A stretch of DNA of 64,000 bases from Cunninghamia lanceolata (GCA_027924645.1 BSBN01000242.1:4092001-4156000), one strand, 5' to 3'. Positions 24,011 to 37,608 are shown, counted from the stretch's first letter. Program-made: numbers and translations. The notes: a model not told the origin generated them from the sequence alone.

Positions 24011-25260
24011 TTAATAGTATGATCAAAGTTGAAGTTATCAATAGAAACATAAATCTATTAGTTATGCAAACCAATAATCAATTGAAAATATACACAAATC
24101 CTTTTCCAAATCATTTAAACAATGTTGAGGTACATGATACACATAAAATAATGTTGAAAATGAGGATACATCACATTAACATGCTTTTGTGGGAACTATT
24201 GAAACTAATGCTACATATTTTTGTTCTCTTGCTTCTCCATTGATTACATCTTCTAATCACAAGATCTCACAAGATAATTATTATGGCCCATTGTATTTAG
24301 CTAGTAATCTTTATGGAAAATCACCTACTTAGTTTCTTATTGATATTTCATACTAATAGAACATATGTATAGAAGAATATTTCTTAAATAAACATATTAG
24401 ACATCAGAAATGTGCACATTCAACCCATATTTCATTGAAGATGACTAATTGAATGTTAATTAATACATTTAGATGTATTATTCTATGATTGATAGTAGGT
24501 CCTAAAGAATTACATGGTTTATGTCATGTGATACCATCTTTGGATAGATTTGGTACACACTACTTCATAGAACATTGATAGAAGAATTTAAGGTTGCTCC
24601 TTCGATTTTGTATTGATGTGTTAAATTTATACATGAAGGACAAGTTAATAAGATTTAAAGAGCTCATTACAAGCATATATGATGCTAGTCACTTCACATT
24701 GGATGCATTTTTAAAAACACCAAAAGATGTACCATATGAGAGAGATGATCTCGTGCTTGACTTATATAAGACACATTTGGATGAACTGGAAAGAATTCAA
24801 AAGTAGTTGGATTGAGATTATCCAAAAGAAAAAGAGCCTCAAGTTGCACAACTAGAGATTAATCTAGACATAAAGACCTTGATAAATGAATACCTTCTAA
24901 TGGTCCTTATGAACAAAAAATCACTCATATGTACCAAGAAAGCATACAAATAAAGAACAAAAGAAACATACAAAAGCAATCCAATGGCAATCATTCCACC
25001 ACATCTACAAATAAAGAAACAAGAAATATGGGTATGAAATGACATGCCTAATTTTACACATGATAATATATTTGGACCTAGAATGAAGGAATATAAAGAA
25101 GAGATATGTGTACTAGAAAAGGAAAGCAAAGAAGAACAAGAAACAAAGGCAAATGAAGATAAATTTGATGGTTTTTGTTGGGATAATGATGATTTGTTAG
25201 AAGATGAGCACGAGCCTTTGGAGGAAACTGAGTCTCCAAATTTTGTTCAATGATACATGA
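24011..25260 (+). pseudogene. Outer Gypsy element, protease-region relic (copy A)
   Basis: Continuation of the outer plus-strand element beyond element A. Pieces read SMIKVEVINRN, QLKIYTNPFPNHLNNVEV, then YYGPLYLASNLYGKSPT followed by FLID, as in the DSG/DGG region of Tat-like proteases. Next come VGPKELHGLCHVIPSLDRFG and FKELITSIYDASHF. It ends in an acidic stretch (WDNDDLLEDEHEPLEE). Stops occur in every frame. No RT domain follows; the relic ends with the duplicated block at 25,291. Confidence 0.6.
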
Positions 25261-25291
25261 GCATCACTAAGCCTATATACCTATAGAACTT

Positions 25292-26097
25292 TCATCCATA
25301 GATTTTCCTACTTGGAGGCCATTTGCTTCTTCCCATCTTTTCCTTGTTTGAGATATTTCCTCCTTTGTTTGTTTGCATCCTATTTATATTTACAAGTTTT
25401 GCTTTAGCCTTGTTTTTGGTCTATCTTTTCCACTTTACTTATTGTCTTCCTACTTCACCTTCCACATTCTTATGCATGTCTTTTTTCTTTTATGCTTATT
25501 TACTCATGATTCTATAGTCCATGTCTTACCACTTTGGCTTCTTTTGTTGTCTTGTTACTTCCCATTACATGCTTGTTATACATTTGCATGTTTACCATGA
25601 TGCTTTGTTTATGTTACCATCCACTTATGTTTTCATGCCTATGCTTGTGATATATACAATACTATGATAGTTATATTTTATCCTTTGACCATTGATTACT
25701 TGCTTTGATCCGACCATGATCCTATATCATCATACCATAGATCCTACATCGTCATATCATGTTTTGATTTATTCTTTACCAAATGTTTTTCCCTACAAAA
25801 AATCCCAAAATTACAATAGAATTTCTAGAATGTTTTACCAAATATTATGCCTACAAATAATCCCAAAAATATGATTTTTTAAAAATTTTCGGGTAAATAC
25901 ATTATGTCTGATATTTATAAACAATCCCTAAATTGTAATTTTTTCAAGGTTGGCTTAAACACCTTCATTCAAAAGTCTTTGATCCCAAATTTTTAAAATA
26001 TTTTCTGACATAGGGACCTTAGAATGAAGGTGGCTAGCTATGAATATTTTAATATATTTTGGATGTTCGAACGAAGGTTGAATAGGACCTTCTTTCA
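25292..26097. other. Spacer between the two duplicated blocks, no gene seen
   Basis: T/C-rich then A/T-rich DNA, unlike the DNA after block B. It has repeated CCCAAAAAT and TTTACCAAAT motifs near 25,780-25,870. The open frames here have low-complexity hydrophobic composition and look like chance. Confidence 0.5.
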
Positions 26098-26229
26098 AAG
26101 GCAAGTTTGGTAGCGGGAGGGTTGTATCTATCAAAGGCAGGCATTGAGGATCCACTAGAAGTAGATGTAGATGGTGCTGATTCTTCCATTCTAGACGTAG
26201 AAGTGGAAGTAGATGCCATGGAAATGGAT
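26098..26229 (-). pseudogene. Fragment of a TNL receptor first exon
   Basis: About 130 bases closely match both ends of the leader of the TNL gene at 4766. On the minus strand the fragment reads from the ATCCATTTCC before the start codon through MASTSTSTSRMEE, SAPSTSTSSGSSMPAF and YNPPATKLAF, then breaks off just before the TIR domain. The 96-bp repeats of the full gene are absent, so it comes from a shorter paralogue or an unexpanded ancestor. It abuts the left edge of duplicated block B. Confidence 0.9.
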
Positions 26230-26339
26230 CCCACCCACTCTTGGTTACCCCATCAGGTTTTTAATTTTAGATCTAATATATAACTAGTATTTCTTTTTAT
26301 TTTTGAATTTGAAAGTGAATTATTGGGCTTTAGTTTTCT

Positions 26340-28130
26340 ATCTTTTGTTTATGTCACAAGCTACTTGTGATCCTAATCTTCCATTGGGGAGTGCTTGTCT
26401 AAACACTAACTTGGTTACCAATCCAATAAGTCTGGGATCTATCTCCATACTCATGTTGAAAACAACTTAGAGGATAATCAATACTATGACCATGATGTCC
26501 ATGTAGCCAATGAAGATTTTGCTAATAAGCAAGATTGTTAGGCAAATGTTAGAAATCCTACACCACTAGATGATATGATTAATAATGTGTTCATTAACAA
26601 GACTTATGTATAATAGGTCTTGTAAGCAATTAATACCAAGATTGATTCAAATATTGTGATATCACATCTACCTCCTTTCCTACTTCTACCATTGACCCAT
26701 CCACTACTATTACCCCTTCCACCACCACTCATCCTCATAATATTGCTACTACTACTGTTCCATCACATAGTGATTATCCCTTCTCCACTTTCCCTCCTCA
26801 ATATGGCCTTCCTCCAAACTTCACCCCTCTTGAGATACTCACCTCTCACATGATGTATTAAACCTCCATGCTCATCTCATCCACCACTAGACCTAACTTA
26901 TCACTACCCCTTTTATTTAGTTCATACCTACATCTTCTACCCCATCTCATGTCATGTCTATCCCTTATTTTACATCTCTATCCACCTCCATGCATACCCT
27001 CAATTATCTTTCTTCTTCTATGCCTCTTCCCCACCCTATGACCTCTTGCATCCCTCATACTTCCCACACCCAATTTTATACACACAATAGTGGCCATCAA
27101 CACTCCCTTGTTATTCCTTCATGTTCCACCCTACATGCACTAATTCATAAGAAAGATCGAGTTGATAAAAGAGTGGATGCAATACCTAATGGGAAAAACA
27201 ATGAGGAATTCAAAGATGTTATACATACACCATAAGATTATGAGATTGTTGAACATCCTCTACCTATGGCCTTTGTGACACCCCATTTTTTATATATTAT
27301 GATGAGGGTGATCTTAACACACATTTGATGTCATTTGTAACTCAACATGCATAGATTCCCATTATGAGGATTGACTATCTTGTCTAAATTATTTCCATGG
27401 ACTATTAAAGAATATGCTATCAAGTGGTTCTTTTCACCTCCTCAAGGATCCGTTCACAAATTGATGATTTGACAAAGGTGTTCTTAAAGCAATCCATAGT
27501 TAATGTGGGCCTTAGAGTTATAGTTTTTGATCTATTTAAGTGTGCTCAAGGATTAAATGAACACGTTAATGACTTATACAATTTAATTCCTTATTCAATG
27601 AAATGATTAGTCCCTTACATGATTTCAAATTGCAAAACATCTTTATTAAGGGATTGCTTAAACCAATTGTGGAGAATGTGTACCTAAATTATAGGCATGC
27701 ATTTTTTTAGACCTTTGTGAAAATATTAAAATTGTGGAATCCAAGTTGTTATGAAGACCTTTTTTCAAATGTGGATCATTAAGTAAAAAAAAATCATACC
27801 CTTCAAAGTATCAAAAGTCAAATAAACTTTCAAAGCCTAATGGCGCATGAAAATAAAGTTCATCAAGTTTTTAATACCTCTATTATTCCTCCATTCAAAC
27901 CAAATGCTACTTGGAAGTTTACTAAGCTTCAGGAATACGTGGATGATGTTCTTTAGAGCTTATTGAGTGCTAATTTGATCACTCTTCCTCTCATTCATCC
28001 ATTGCATCCCAACAAACTACTTCCTAGGACATTCAATGATCAAACATTTTATAATTTCCATACAGTTAAAGGCCATTAAAATCAATCATGAATGGGTCTT
28101 AATCATAAGGTATAAGATGTTATTGTTAAC
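26340..28130 (+). pseudogene. Outer Gypsy element, gag relic (copy B)
   Basis: Homologue of 10,600-12,391 with the same broken reading frames: a Pro/Ser/His-rich part (26,656-27,235), then WFFSPPQGS, FDDLTKVFLKQS and LFKCAQGLNEHVNDL near 27,420-27,600. It ends at the same TTAAC target site (28,126-28,130). It shares most stops with copy A, so the gene was already dead when duplicated. Confidence 0.7.
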
Positions 28131-30642
28131 TATAACATCACTATCCATAATGCGAGCAAGATTTAACTTAAACATTCATCTTAATCAAGAGATTAGTTAA
28201 CAACATGATTATGCAAATCAATTCTTAACCAGAAAGAGTCATTATCTTTTCATCAATTAAGCATGTCATTCTAGTCAAAATATAACAAAGCTTACAATAC
28301 AATAATCATTTACAAATCTTTAGTGAGTAGCCATCACTAATCATGTACAAGTTATGCCCAAGGCATCATAAATCAATTCATATATTACAATAGACCATAT
28401 GGTCATAAATGCAAACACTATATCTGGAACTAATGACATCTGTCTCCATAAGCCTCAGCTTGTCTCATGCTTGGGAAGGAGAGCATCATCCTGGTGCTTT
28501 TCCACCAACCATGGACCTACAATCCCCCACTCAACTTCCAAACTGGAAGTGGCCCTACCCTTCATTGAAAGGTTAGATATTAGGAACCCTTAGGTTAGCC
28601 ATCTGAGTATCTAGTGTTGTGTCCTTCCTAATATGTCACGGTCACACAACTATAGATCCACTCTAACTATGTATAACACTACTGGAGACAATAGGCCATC
28701 TGGAGCACTGTGGACCGACAATGCATTCAGAGATGGATGCATTACTTTGGCCAAATATTTACATACATAAATGTTACGCATTGAACGTTGTCATATGTCC
28801 ACCACCCTGAATTGACTTATAAGCTATCATGTCCTACAGTAAGTTCAAATCGACCTCTCTCTAGGTCTAGAATAAACGAGATCAATTCGATTATTTGCCC
28901 ATGTCAAGACACTCGACTCCCATCATGGTTTGGTTACAACTAAAAAGGTTATTTTAATAACATGGAACTTGTGACTCCTTGTCACCTTGTTCCACTATGC
29001 AAGTCATATCAAAATCGACCATTCTTGGTCTAGTATAAGTACGATTCAATGCATTTAAGTCCAATCCTTGGACACTCAATTGTTATTTTGAAAACCATAC
29101 TTAGGTTTTTGGTTTCATAAACACTTGGTTAGTAGTGACTCCACGTCACATTATCTTGTTTTCTAGAATAATGAATACAATCTTGATTTCAACTCTCACC
29201 CTACTCGGTCAATGTTTACCTTGTTTTCCTATTGTCATGGTTAAAAGAAACTAGTCCATAATAAAAGAAAAGGCTCAAATCATACTATCTTTTAAAACTT
29301 CATAAAGACTCATAGAGTCAAACCCCTCTAAGCTCTTCTCTAGAATCTTTCATAAAGTCAATATAAAAACATAACTGCAATTTATATAGTCGGTATTCAT
29401 CTCATATAAGACCACTAGCTTATAATAAAACTAGGGTAGATTCTAATAATGAAAGGTATATCAAGACTTTACTTCATAATGAAGGCAAGATTGAATTCTC
29501 AGCTATCATGATAGAATCACTATGATAGTGTAAGAATAGTATTCTATTACTCTTCTCAAAGAGTTATCATGTTCACATAACATGTATATTTATTGATAGC
29601 CATTCGATTCTTGTCAACTTTTCTATCGAATTGGCAGAATAAGGTTTCGAGTGTAGTAGCATGACCCATTTTATCTTGGGTTTACTGTGTTTAAAGTAAT
29701 CATGGTTACGGCCATCAGAAATAATGGTGAGGATTATTCAACAGGTTGATACCACCATTATTCATTCATTACAGAATGTTGCCCTTTCGGGCTCATTTGC
29801 ATATACAAATTTGCAATAGTTAACAACTGGTAATCATAAAGATATAAGACATCATTAAAGATGTATGGCACATAATGTATGGCGCATAGGAACAACTAAA
29901 ACTTGCGGGTGTTCATGCATGCAATCCCACATAAGGTTTATGTCCTCAAGCTGGCCGAGCGCCACAAAAAAGCAACAGTTTCAAAGTATCATGAATTATA
30001 TTTCATTTGGGGCTCCAAGAGCCTTCGACTACTCTTAAAATTCATTGATATGCATAAATAAATATACAATCTCAACTCTGTACATTAAAAGTAAAGTATT
30101 TCTTAATCTTTATAGTCGACAGTGCCGATGTTACTTTCAGATGAAAGGAAGTTATATTGTATTGCAGTCAATATATCATATGAGCTGAGGGCTCTAAATT
30201 AAAGATACCTGAATATATTTCACAGAGTTAAAGATGTATCTTGCAGAGCTCAAACTCTTCCAGCTACTCTAGTCATTCTCTCTGACTGTAATTCTCTGCA
30301 ACAAGAGAATGTAGCTCCCCGGTGTTCATCACCCGCACACCCACTTCTCTCTCGAAGTCTAACACCATAAAATAACAACCAAAACTACCCAGACTCTAAC
30401 TGAGCCCTTCCATAAGACACCAAGATGGCATTTAGTAACTAACCAAAGCATACTCTGTGCATACGATCTGGGCATGCCACCTAGCGGGATCTTTTGATCC
30501 ACGTAGCCCACTCAGCCTATCATCTCTCCTTTCCCACTCCTCGTGGGTTTAAGGATATCAATGAAGTAAGAATAAGATAAGATAAGATAAGATAGTTATT
30601 CTCATAGTCAAGAGTTATTAACTTTGACCTCTAAAGGGGTCC

Positions 30643-30678
<36 letters not shown>

Positions 30679-31358
30679 ACCCTCAACTAATAACATGGTC
30701 GAAGAACTATTAAAATATGCAAAATCATCATAAAGATTAAAGCAAAAGATATCACACTAAAATCTTAGGGCAATCGGGGTCGAGTAATACTCCCTCATCA
30801 ACGACGATAAACTTTAGTCGATTGACTAAAAAATAAAGAAATAATATCCCTATTTAAGAATAGGGTAATGAGAGATCTCGCCGACTCTTAACTCAACTAT
30901 CATACGACTTGAGACGTTGTTCCAAGAACGTCATCTAGTCGTTAAAGCACCATCGACAAAATGATTCACAAGGATAGAATTACAAAGAAGGAAGACATGA
31001 CTCGTGACAACTTACAAGGGATTTAGAAGGACATGGAAACTGATACTTAGATGAGTAATCAACCTTATTTTCTCGACATCTAATCATTCCTCCAAGATCA
31101 TACCCTCCTTCCTTCTTCAAAGGTCATTAACTTTTCATGTTCACACTCAGGACCACAAAATTGTGATTAGTGCATCATAATCATATCTCATAATATAAAG
31201 TAATTAATGTTCAAAACTAATTAACATCAATCATTAACATCATTAACAATGATGAATTTATATATTGCCACAATATCAAATTAGTTAACTATGACTAGTC
31301 CTCTCGATTATCATGCAAAGTTAATGATTAAGTCTAATTGTAAGTTGGGGATGTAACA
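28131..31358 (-). repeat. 3' LTR of element B
   Basis: About 3.2 kb, matching the LTRs of element A. Its outer edge has the same TATAAC mutation as 12,392, and its inner edge has the intact GGATGTAACA. It contains a TA dinucleotide run not seen at that length in the other copies. Confidence 0.9.
30643..30675. repeat. TA dinucleotide microsatellite
   Basis: A run of about 15 TA units within the LTR. The same site in the other LTR copies has a shorter interrupted run, so this is a local expansion. Confidence 0.9.
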
Positions 31359-31360
31359 TA

Positions 31361-31370
31361 TCTCCCCCAT
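31361..31370 (-). promoter_or_regulatory. Polypurine tract of element B
   Basis: ATGGGGGAGA on the minus strand, two bases before the 3' LTR. Confidence 0.85.
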
Positions 31371-31456
31371 AAGAATCATCGTCCCCGATGATTAATTGTC
31401 TTAAAAGTTAATCAACATAATAAGAAAATGTTTCAAGAACATAATCAATAAATGTT

Positions 31457-32640
31457 TCAGAAAAGATGAAGAAATCTAGCATGAAAGTCAGCATAATTTT
31501 CCCAAGTGGCGTTTTCCTCTGCATATTGGTCCCACTAGACCTTGCACTGTGTTAGTTCCTTGTTATGTAAGCGTAGCTTACATGTTTCGAGCACCTTGAT
31601 GGGCTCGATCACCACCACTCCTGGGTCTTTCACTTGTAGAGTATTCCAATCAAGCATAGGAATTTGATTATTAGCATAATTAAACTTTTTCAAACATGAA
31701 ACATGAAACACATTATGCATCATGGTAAGTGTTGGTGGTAGAGCAATTCTGTATTCTACTGGGTTGACTTCCTCAAGAACTTCGAAAGGACCCATGTATC
31801 TAGGTGCCAGTTTAGACATCTTTCCAAATTTCATGGAACTTTATGAGGTTTTACCCTTTGGAGAACTTTCTCTCCTAATGTGAAATGACTTTCAATACGC
31901 TTTCCATCCCCATAACTCTTTTACCTATCATTGGCTTCCGCTAGCCTTCTTTTAATTAGATGGACTTGTTCTTCCATCTCTAATAGCATTTATGGACCAA
32001 GGCTAACCCTATCTTCTAGCTTATAGGGGTTCGGCACTTCCATCCATATAATGCTTCAAATGGAGCCATGTCTTAATAGTTGAATGATAGGATTATTGTA
32101 GGTGAATTCCGCCAGAGGAAGATAATCATCCCATTTGTACTACTGGTCCATGCAGTACATCCCCAATAAGTTCCCCAACACTTGGTTCACCCTCTCAATT
32201 TGTCCATCCATCTCAGGATGATAAGTAGAGCTTATATTCAACTGAGTACCAAGTGTAGAGAACAAGGTTTGCCAAAATCTTGATGTCATTCGTGCATCCC
32301 TATCTGAGATAATCTTCTCAGGAATGCTATGCAATCTAAAAATCTCTTGAACAAAATTTTGAGCAATGACGGGTGCCCCATTTGTCAATTTTTTAGGTAT
32401 AAAATGAGCGGCTTTGGTGAGTCTATCCACCATAACCAAGATAGCATTGTGCATGTTCCTTGACATAGGAAGCCCTTGCACAAAGTCCATGCTTATAATT
32501 TGCCATTTCCACTCAGGAATTTCATGAGGGTACAAGAGCCCTGTCAAGTGATGGTGTTCCACCTTCACCCTCTGGCATTCAATACATGTAGCTGCAAAAT
32601 TTGTAGCATCCCTCTTCATTCATTTCTAGAAATATAATGG
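31457..32640 (-). pseudogene. Element B integrase with chromodomain
   Basis: Better preserved than its twin in element A. The N-terminal zinc region ends CIECQRVKVEHHH; the core shows SMDFVQGLPMS, SDRDARMTSRFW and HPEMDGQIERVNQ, so all three acidic residues of the DDE triad are present. A frameshift or stop after MYCMDQ (32,140) separates the core from the tail (31,834-31,535), which reads [15 protein letters not shown] and [14 protein letters not shown] chromodomain-like end follows ([14 protein letters not shown], one stop, then WDQYAEENATWE). The chromodomain supports the chromovirus assignment; it normally guides integration into heterochromatin. Confidence 0.88.
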
Positions 32641-32834
32641 TTTCATATCAGCAAGTAACTTTGTTACTCCTGGATGCCCAAAATATGGTGCATAATGAAC
32701 CTCCTTCCATACCATATTCCTTAACTCTGTTGAGTTAGGTACATACATCCTTCCCTTAAACCTTAATAACCCATCTGGTTCAAGGTCGAATCCTTCATAT
32801 CTCAGATTCTGGGGGTTTTCTTCAAGGGCTTGTT

Positions 32835-34098
32835 TTACATGCTCGTAAAATCATCTCCCTTAGATTTTTGTAACACTTGATTCCTAAAATTAGAATGTAA
32901 AGAGATCATGGAGGAGATGTGCCTTCTCCTACTCAAAGCATCTACCACCCAATTTTCTTTTCCTTGTATATATTTAATCTTGAAATCATAATCTGAGATG
33001 AATTCAAACCACCTTCTTTGACGAGCATTAAGACAGGGTTGAGTGATCAAATATTTGAGTCCCTGGTGATCTATTTTCAACTCAAAAGGTTTCCCAAGTA
33101 GATAGTGTCTCCACATTTGAAGTGTGTGAATAACTGTTGCAAGTTCTAAATCATGTGGGGCATAATTTTGTTCATAGTTTTTCAACTTACATGATTCATA
33201 CGTGATGACCTGTCCATCCTAGACTAGTACACCACCTAAGCCTTCTCTTGAGGCATCAATAATGACTACAAATTGACCCTTTGGGTCAGGTACTTTCAAT
33301 ATTGGTGCTGAAGTCCATTTTTCCTTCAGTAGGTCAAAGGCCTCTTGGCACTTTGCTAACCACTCAAACTTGCCCTTTCTCTGCAAGGAAGTTATAGGAT
33401 ATGCAATTTTAGAGAAGTTCTTCACAAACTTCCTGTAATATCTAGCAAGGCCCATGAAACTTTGGACCTAATGAACATTCTTTGGTTCTAGCCATTCCAA
33501 AATAGCTTTAATTTTACCTGGGTCCACAATTATTCCCTTAGCTGAATTTATGTGGCCCAAATATTGTACTTCCTTCTGAAAGAAAGTACACTTCGAGAGC
33601 TTGCCATACAATTTATGCTCTCTCAACATTTGGAGAATAATTCTCAAATGTTGTAAATGCTCTTCCTCATTTTTAGAATAAATCAAAATGTCATCAAGAA
33701 ACACTAAAACAAACTTGTCCAGACAGTCCTTGAACACACTATTCATAAGATTCATAAACATCGCCAACGTATTTGTTAATCCAAAAGGTAGGACAGTGAA
33801 TTCATAATGTCCATACCTAGTTCTAAAGGTTGTCTTATGGATGTACTCATACTTCAACCTCAATTGGTGATATCCAGACCGAAGATTGATCTTGGAAAAT
33901 ACTGTTTCACCCCTCATCTAATTGAACAGATCATCAATGTGAGGTAAAGGGTATTTGTTCTTAATGGTGGCTTTGTTCAACATGCGGTAATCTATGCACA
34001 ACCGCAAAGTGCCATCTTTCTTTTTCACAAAAATGACTGGCACTCCCCATGGTGACACATAGGGTCTAATTAACCCTTTATCTAATAGCTCTTATAGT
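32835..34098 (-). pseudogene. Element B RNase H and truncated reverse transcriptase
   Basis: RT from 34,098 down: [13 protein letters not shown] and [12 protein letters not shown], then [46 protein letters not shown] (YxDD-type site as FLDD) and [14 protein letters not shown]. RNase H follows with DASREGLGGVLV, NYAPHDLELATVIHTLQ and VVDALSRR. Only one or two stops separate the pieces. The N-terminal end of RT, the protease and gag are missing because the copy is cut at 34,100 by the inserted LTR. Confidence 0.88.
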
Positions 34099-37000
34099 TG
34101 TTATCATGCAGGATTGCACCCGTTATGCAAAGCTGTGAAGCTCAGCAATCCTGTGTAACATGGGATCAAACTCAGGCTGTGGGTGACCTATGGTGAGCTT
34201 GAACCTCCAGATTATGGGTTGGTTCCATTATAATTTTCAAATGGGTTAATAACTTTGCAAGAAAAGGGTTGAAAAGACCTACTAAAAGCACTAAAACTAT
34301 AACTTAAAAGTGTGGTGATGCACCTAATTTGATGGAAAACTACAACTCTAATTCACAATAAATCTTAGAAAAATATATCCACACAATTGACTTTGGCAAT
34401 ATGATCACAAAAATGTTTCTAAGGGAGGTTGGAAATAATTTTCTTCTTGGAGGAAACAGGGTTCTCATAGCATGAAAGAAAAACTATTCCAATTGCACAA
34501 CCTAAGACCTGTGATTTTTACTGCTATTCAATACATGCAAGTACAAATGAGACAATGATTTTAAAGGTTCTGATATTAAACACAATAAAATCTCATCAAA
34601 TCATTCATAAAGACAACACAAATGAGAAGGTAGATACTTGATTCTACTGAAAAATAAAGGAATACTTGCATAAAAATGACAAAGAATAGAACCTGTAACA
34701 TGTTGTAATGTATTAATCTGCAAAATTGAGTTACAAACACTCTTTCTCTCTGCAATGTATAAGAGAGCAAAAGGCAAGAACTGGAAAAACATAAGTTTTT
34801 CTCACAATATATAATCTACTCTCAAAGAGACCTAGAAAGGTCAACTGCAGTCAACTGCCTCTTAAAATAATCCCTCCAAAACTGATTCAAAAGCAAGCAT
34901 GGAAATCCCTAAAAAATAGGTCCTAACTGCAGAAAAAGAAGTCAAAATAGCTTCAAACTGCCTCTCAAACTCAATTTGACCAAGTGGTGAACCAAAGTCT
35001 TCCAATTTTGCCCAAAAAATCATGCAAAAGATCTAAAAAGGCTAAGTTAACTTCATCCTCCTAATTTGCACTTTGATTTTTTGGTGGAGAACTTTGCCTG
35101 CGCCACCATTGAAGGTTAGGGTTTGAGGGAAAACCCTCGATTTCTAACTGTCTTCAAGCATTTTCTTGGAGATTTCTTGTAGATAAGAAAAGGTAAATCC
35201 TTCTCTGCCGATACTGAACCATATTTTATGTGTTTGAACACTGTTTTCTAGTTTTTTGGACCATATGTGCATTTTTGATGTATTTTATGTGTTTCCCGTT
35301 GTGGTTTACTCCCTTTTGTGTGGGGCCGCCATGGTCGACTGCTTGAGCTATTTTGGAAGCAATATAAAGGCAAAAAACTGAGCATAACTTCGTGGCCTCC
35401 ATGTATTTAGTCTGTGCTACAAAATAAGGTAACAAACTACTCTTGAACTCTATATGTTTCTTTGTATTTCTCCATTGAAATATTTTGAATATAATGTACT
35501 CAGAAACATTTTTAGAGCTTCTGTATACTTTGTGGGTTGTGGCCATATCTTGCATCTATGTTCTGGGTTTGTCAAAAAAGACAAAGCTTGTTACATACAG
35601 GGTCACCATGAAATGCTAGGGTTTCATCATTCTGCTTCTTCATTCTTTTCACTTTGTTTTAAAGATAGAGTCTTTGATGGCATTTATATAGACTGTCATG
35701 AACTAGCAGGTTCACTTCCTTGAGTTGAAACAAACTTCATGGGGTTTGAGACACCTTTCATCCTCTTTGTCTGCTCTATAAAAGTATTCAAAATCACTAT
35801 GTATATGTGTAGATATCGGCCATACTTGGTATTCTTCCATATTTCTGAGCATAATAAACCCTCATGGCTTGAAACTCCTTCTAGCTAGTTCTGCATCTGA
35901 GCTTCCTTATGCAAATACCTTTTGGTTTCATTATTTGAAAATGGTAAAAAAGTTAAGTTACTACTGGAAAAACTCTTCATTTATTACATGAACAAGTGCA
36001 ACTTTGCTTTGTTGTGGTTCCACCTGAGGACTGCCTTTTATCATCTTGCATTTGTGATTTTCTCCTTTGGATGTTGATATGGATTTTGTTATTTGTGGAG
36101 AAATATATCTGTAGTAGCAAAAGATACTCAGTGTTGATCTTTGTAGCATTGCAACTAACCTTGCCTCTTCATGAACAAGACTGTAGACTGCTAAACCTCT
36201 ATCAAATAATGATAGGCCTAACACAGGCTTGTGTATAATGATGAGACTCTAAAATCCTTACTAATTTCATACTCTTGCAATCATATAAAATTACTTGAAG
36301 CTTTTAAGGTGGTTTATGACTAATTAAACCCTTGCAAGCTTGAACTGATACAGGGTCCACTGTAACAAAATTTTTCAACCAAACCTTACACTACTTCTAG
36401 TAACTGAATGGATGCATTGATTTTAGCCTTAGAACCTCTAGTGATTAACCACTTAGCTCCACATGCTCTTTCTCCTTATAACTACAACATTTGATAATAT
36501 GCCTTTTTGATTACTAAAACAGTCATGATCATGACTGACTTTTTTCCCTTTATGACTATCAATAGTAATCTTACACCTCATTCACAACAAAAGTGATAAG
36601 TATCTATTCTATTTGTTGTTCCAAGATCTAATATCCTTCTTAGATGAATAAAGAAGGAAGCATGCTGGGCTCTACCCTTGTGGGAGCCACATTTTCTCCA
36701 CATGCTTGAATAAAATCTGTAATAAATATTTACCTGTACCTATACAAGAAACACACAAATTAGATATAAAATGTGCCTTTGATTCATGATATGGGGTCAC
36801 TTGCATGGATTTATCTTCTTCTGATATGGTACTTGTATCTGCTCATTCTGGCTTCTCTTATGCTGATACATGATTACTGATTACTGCTGCTACATAAAAG
36901 TGGATGGTACTTTTGTTTGACTTGGTTATGTGTATGAAACATTTTGGAACCCAGAGCTTCTAACAAAACTTTTTTGCAGGTGTTCTAGAGCTCGACAGAT

Positions 37001-37604
37001 GGAGGGAGTTGGAGACCAACTCAACCTCAAGATTCGTCATTCGTAGGTAATGACGGGTCCCTATACTTTTCCTATGCTTTTTACTCTTTCAAAAAGTAAA
37101 ATTTACTTTTATGTAGCATGTTCCAGTTACTCCCACAGCTTGTGTGGGACACTTTTATACATTCTTTTGAATCCAATCAGCTATTTCATTCTATGCAATG
37201 ACTTATGTATATTTCACTTTCTGAATCAAATACATAGCATAAAACAACTGATCTTTCTTTGAAACATATGTATAAAACATGATGTATAATTTGACAGTTT
37301 ATAAATACCTCTTTTACTTGCACTGAAACATAATGAATAATCAACAACTGAAACATTAAATCCATCAATTCTCTTCATTCTTTGAATGTCCGTTTTCTTG
37401 ACCGTAGATGATTTCCCTTACCAGGATGATGTAACAGCTCAACTTGAGCTGTTACATGATTTTGATAAGTGATTTCGCACTTGTCTTCTATCAAGACAAC
37501 AGGCATTGACTAGATGATCCTGCGTAAGCAAAAAAATTTGTACCCCCTCTAAACAATTGATGTTTAGGCCTTGCTAAATTAGGTGTGAACATAATTTAGT
37601 AACA
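34099..37604. repeat. Long LTR next to element C (3.5 kb)
   Basis: Starts TGTTATCATGC and ends TTTAGTAACA, so it has short inverted ends TGTTA/TAACA. No second copy occurs in the window, so the LTR limits rest on the ends and on the break in block B homology. It has no long ORF. AATAAA-type signals occur near 36,710-36,725 on the plus strand. Its orientation is unclear (see findings). Confidence 0.6.
37430..37456. repeat. 27-nt near-perfect palindrome
   Basis: TGTAACAGCTCAA, one base, then TTGAGCTGTTACA. It lies about 150 bases before the LTR end. Confidence 0.9.
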
Positions 37605-37608
37605 TTTT

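Larger units (their letters stand above)
10488..25291 (+). repeat. Duplicated composite block A (14.8 kb)
   Basis: This block is repeated in direct orientation at 26,229-34,100 plus 56,923-61,124. Similarity starts at TCCCACCCACTCTTGG (10,488 and 26,229) and ends after CCTATAGAACTT (25,291 and 61,124). It consists of an outer plus-strand Gypsy relic with element A (minus strand) inserted in its gag. Both copies share the same insertion point, the same target duplication and the same mutation at the outer end of one LTR, so element A was already present when the block was copied. Confidence 0.85.
26229..34100 (+). repeat. Duplicated composite block B, left part
   Basis: Second copy of block A from 10,488 to 18,328. 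It breaks off inside the RT of element B, where the sequence changes to a long LTR (TGTTATCATGC). The remainder resumes at 56,923. The stretch that corresponds to 18,329-21,185 of block A is missing from the window. Confidence 0.88.
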
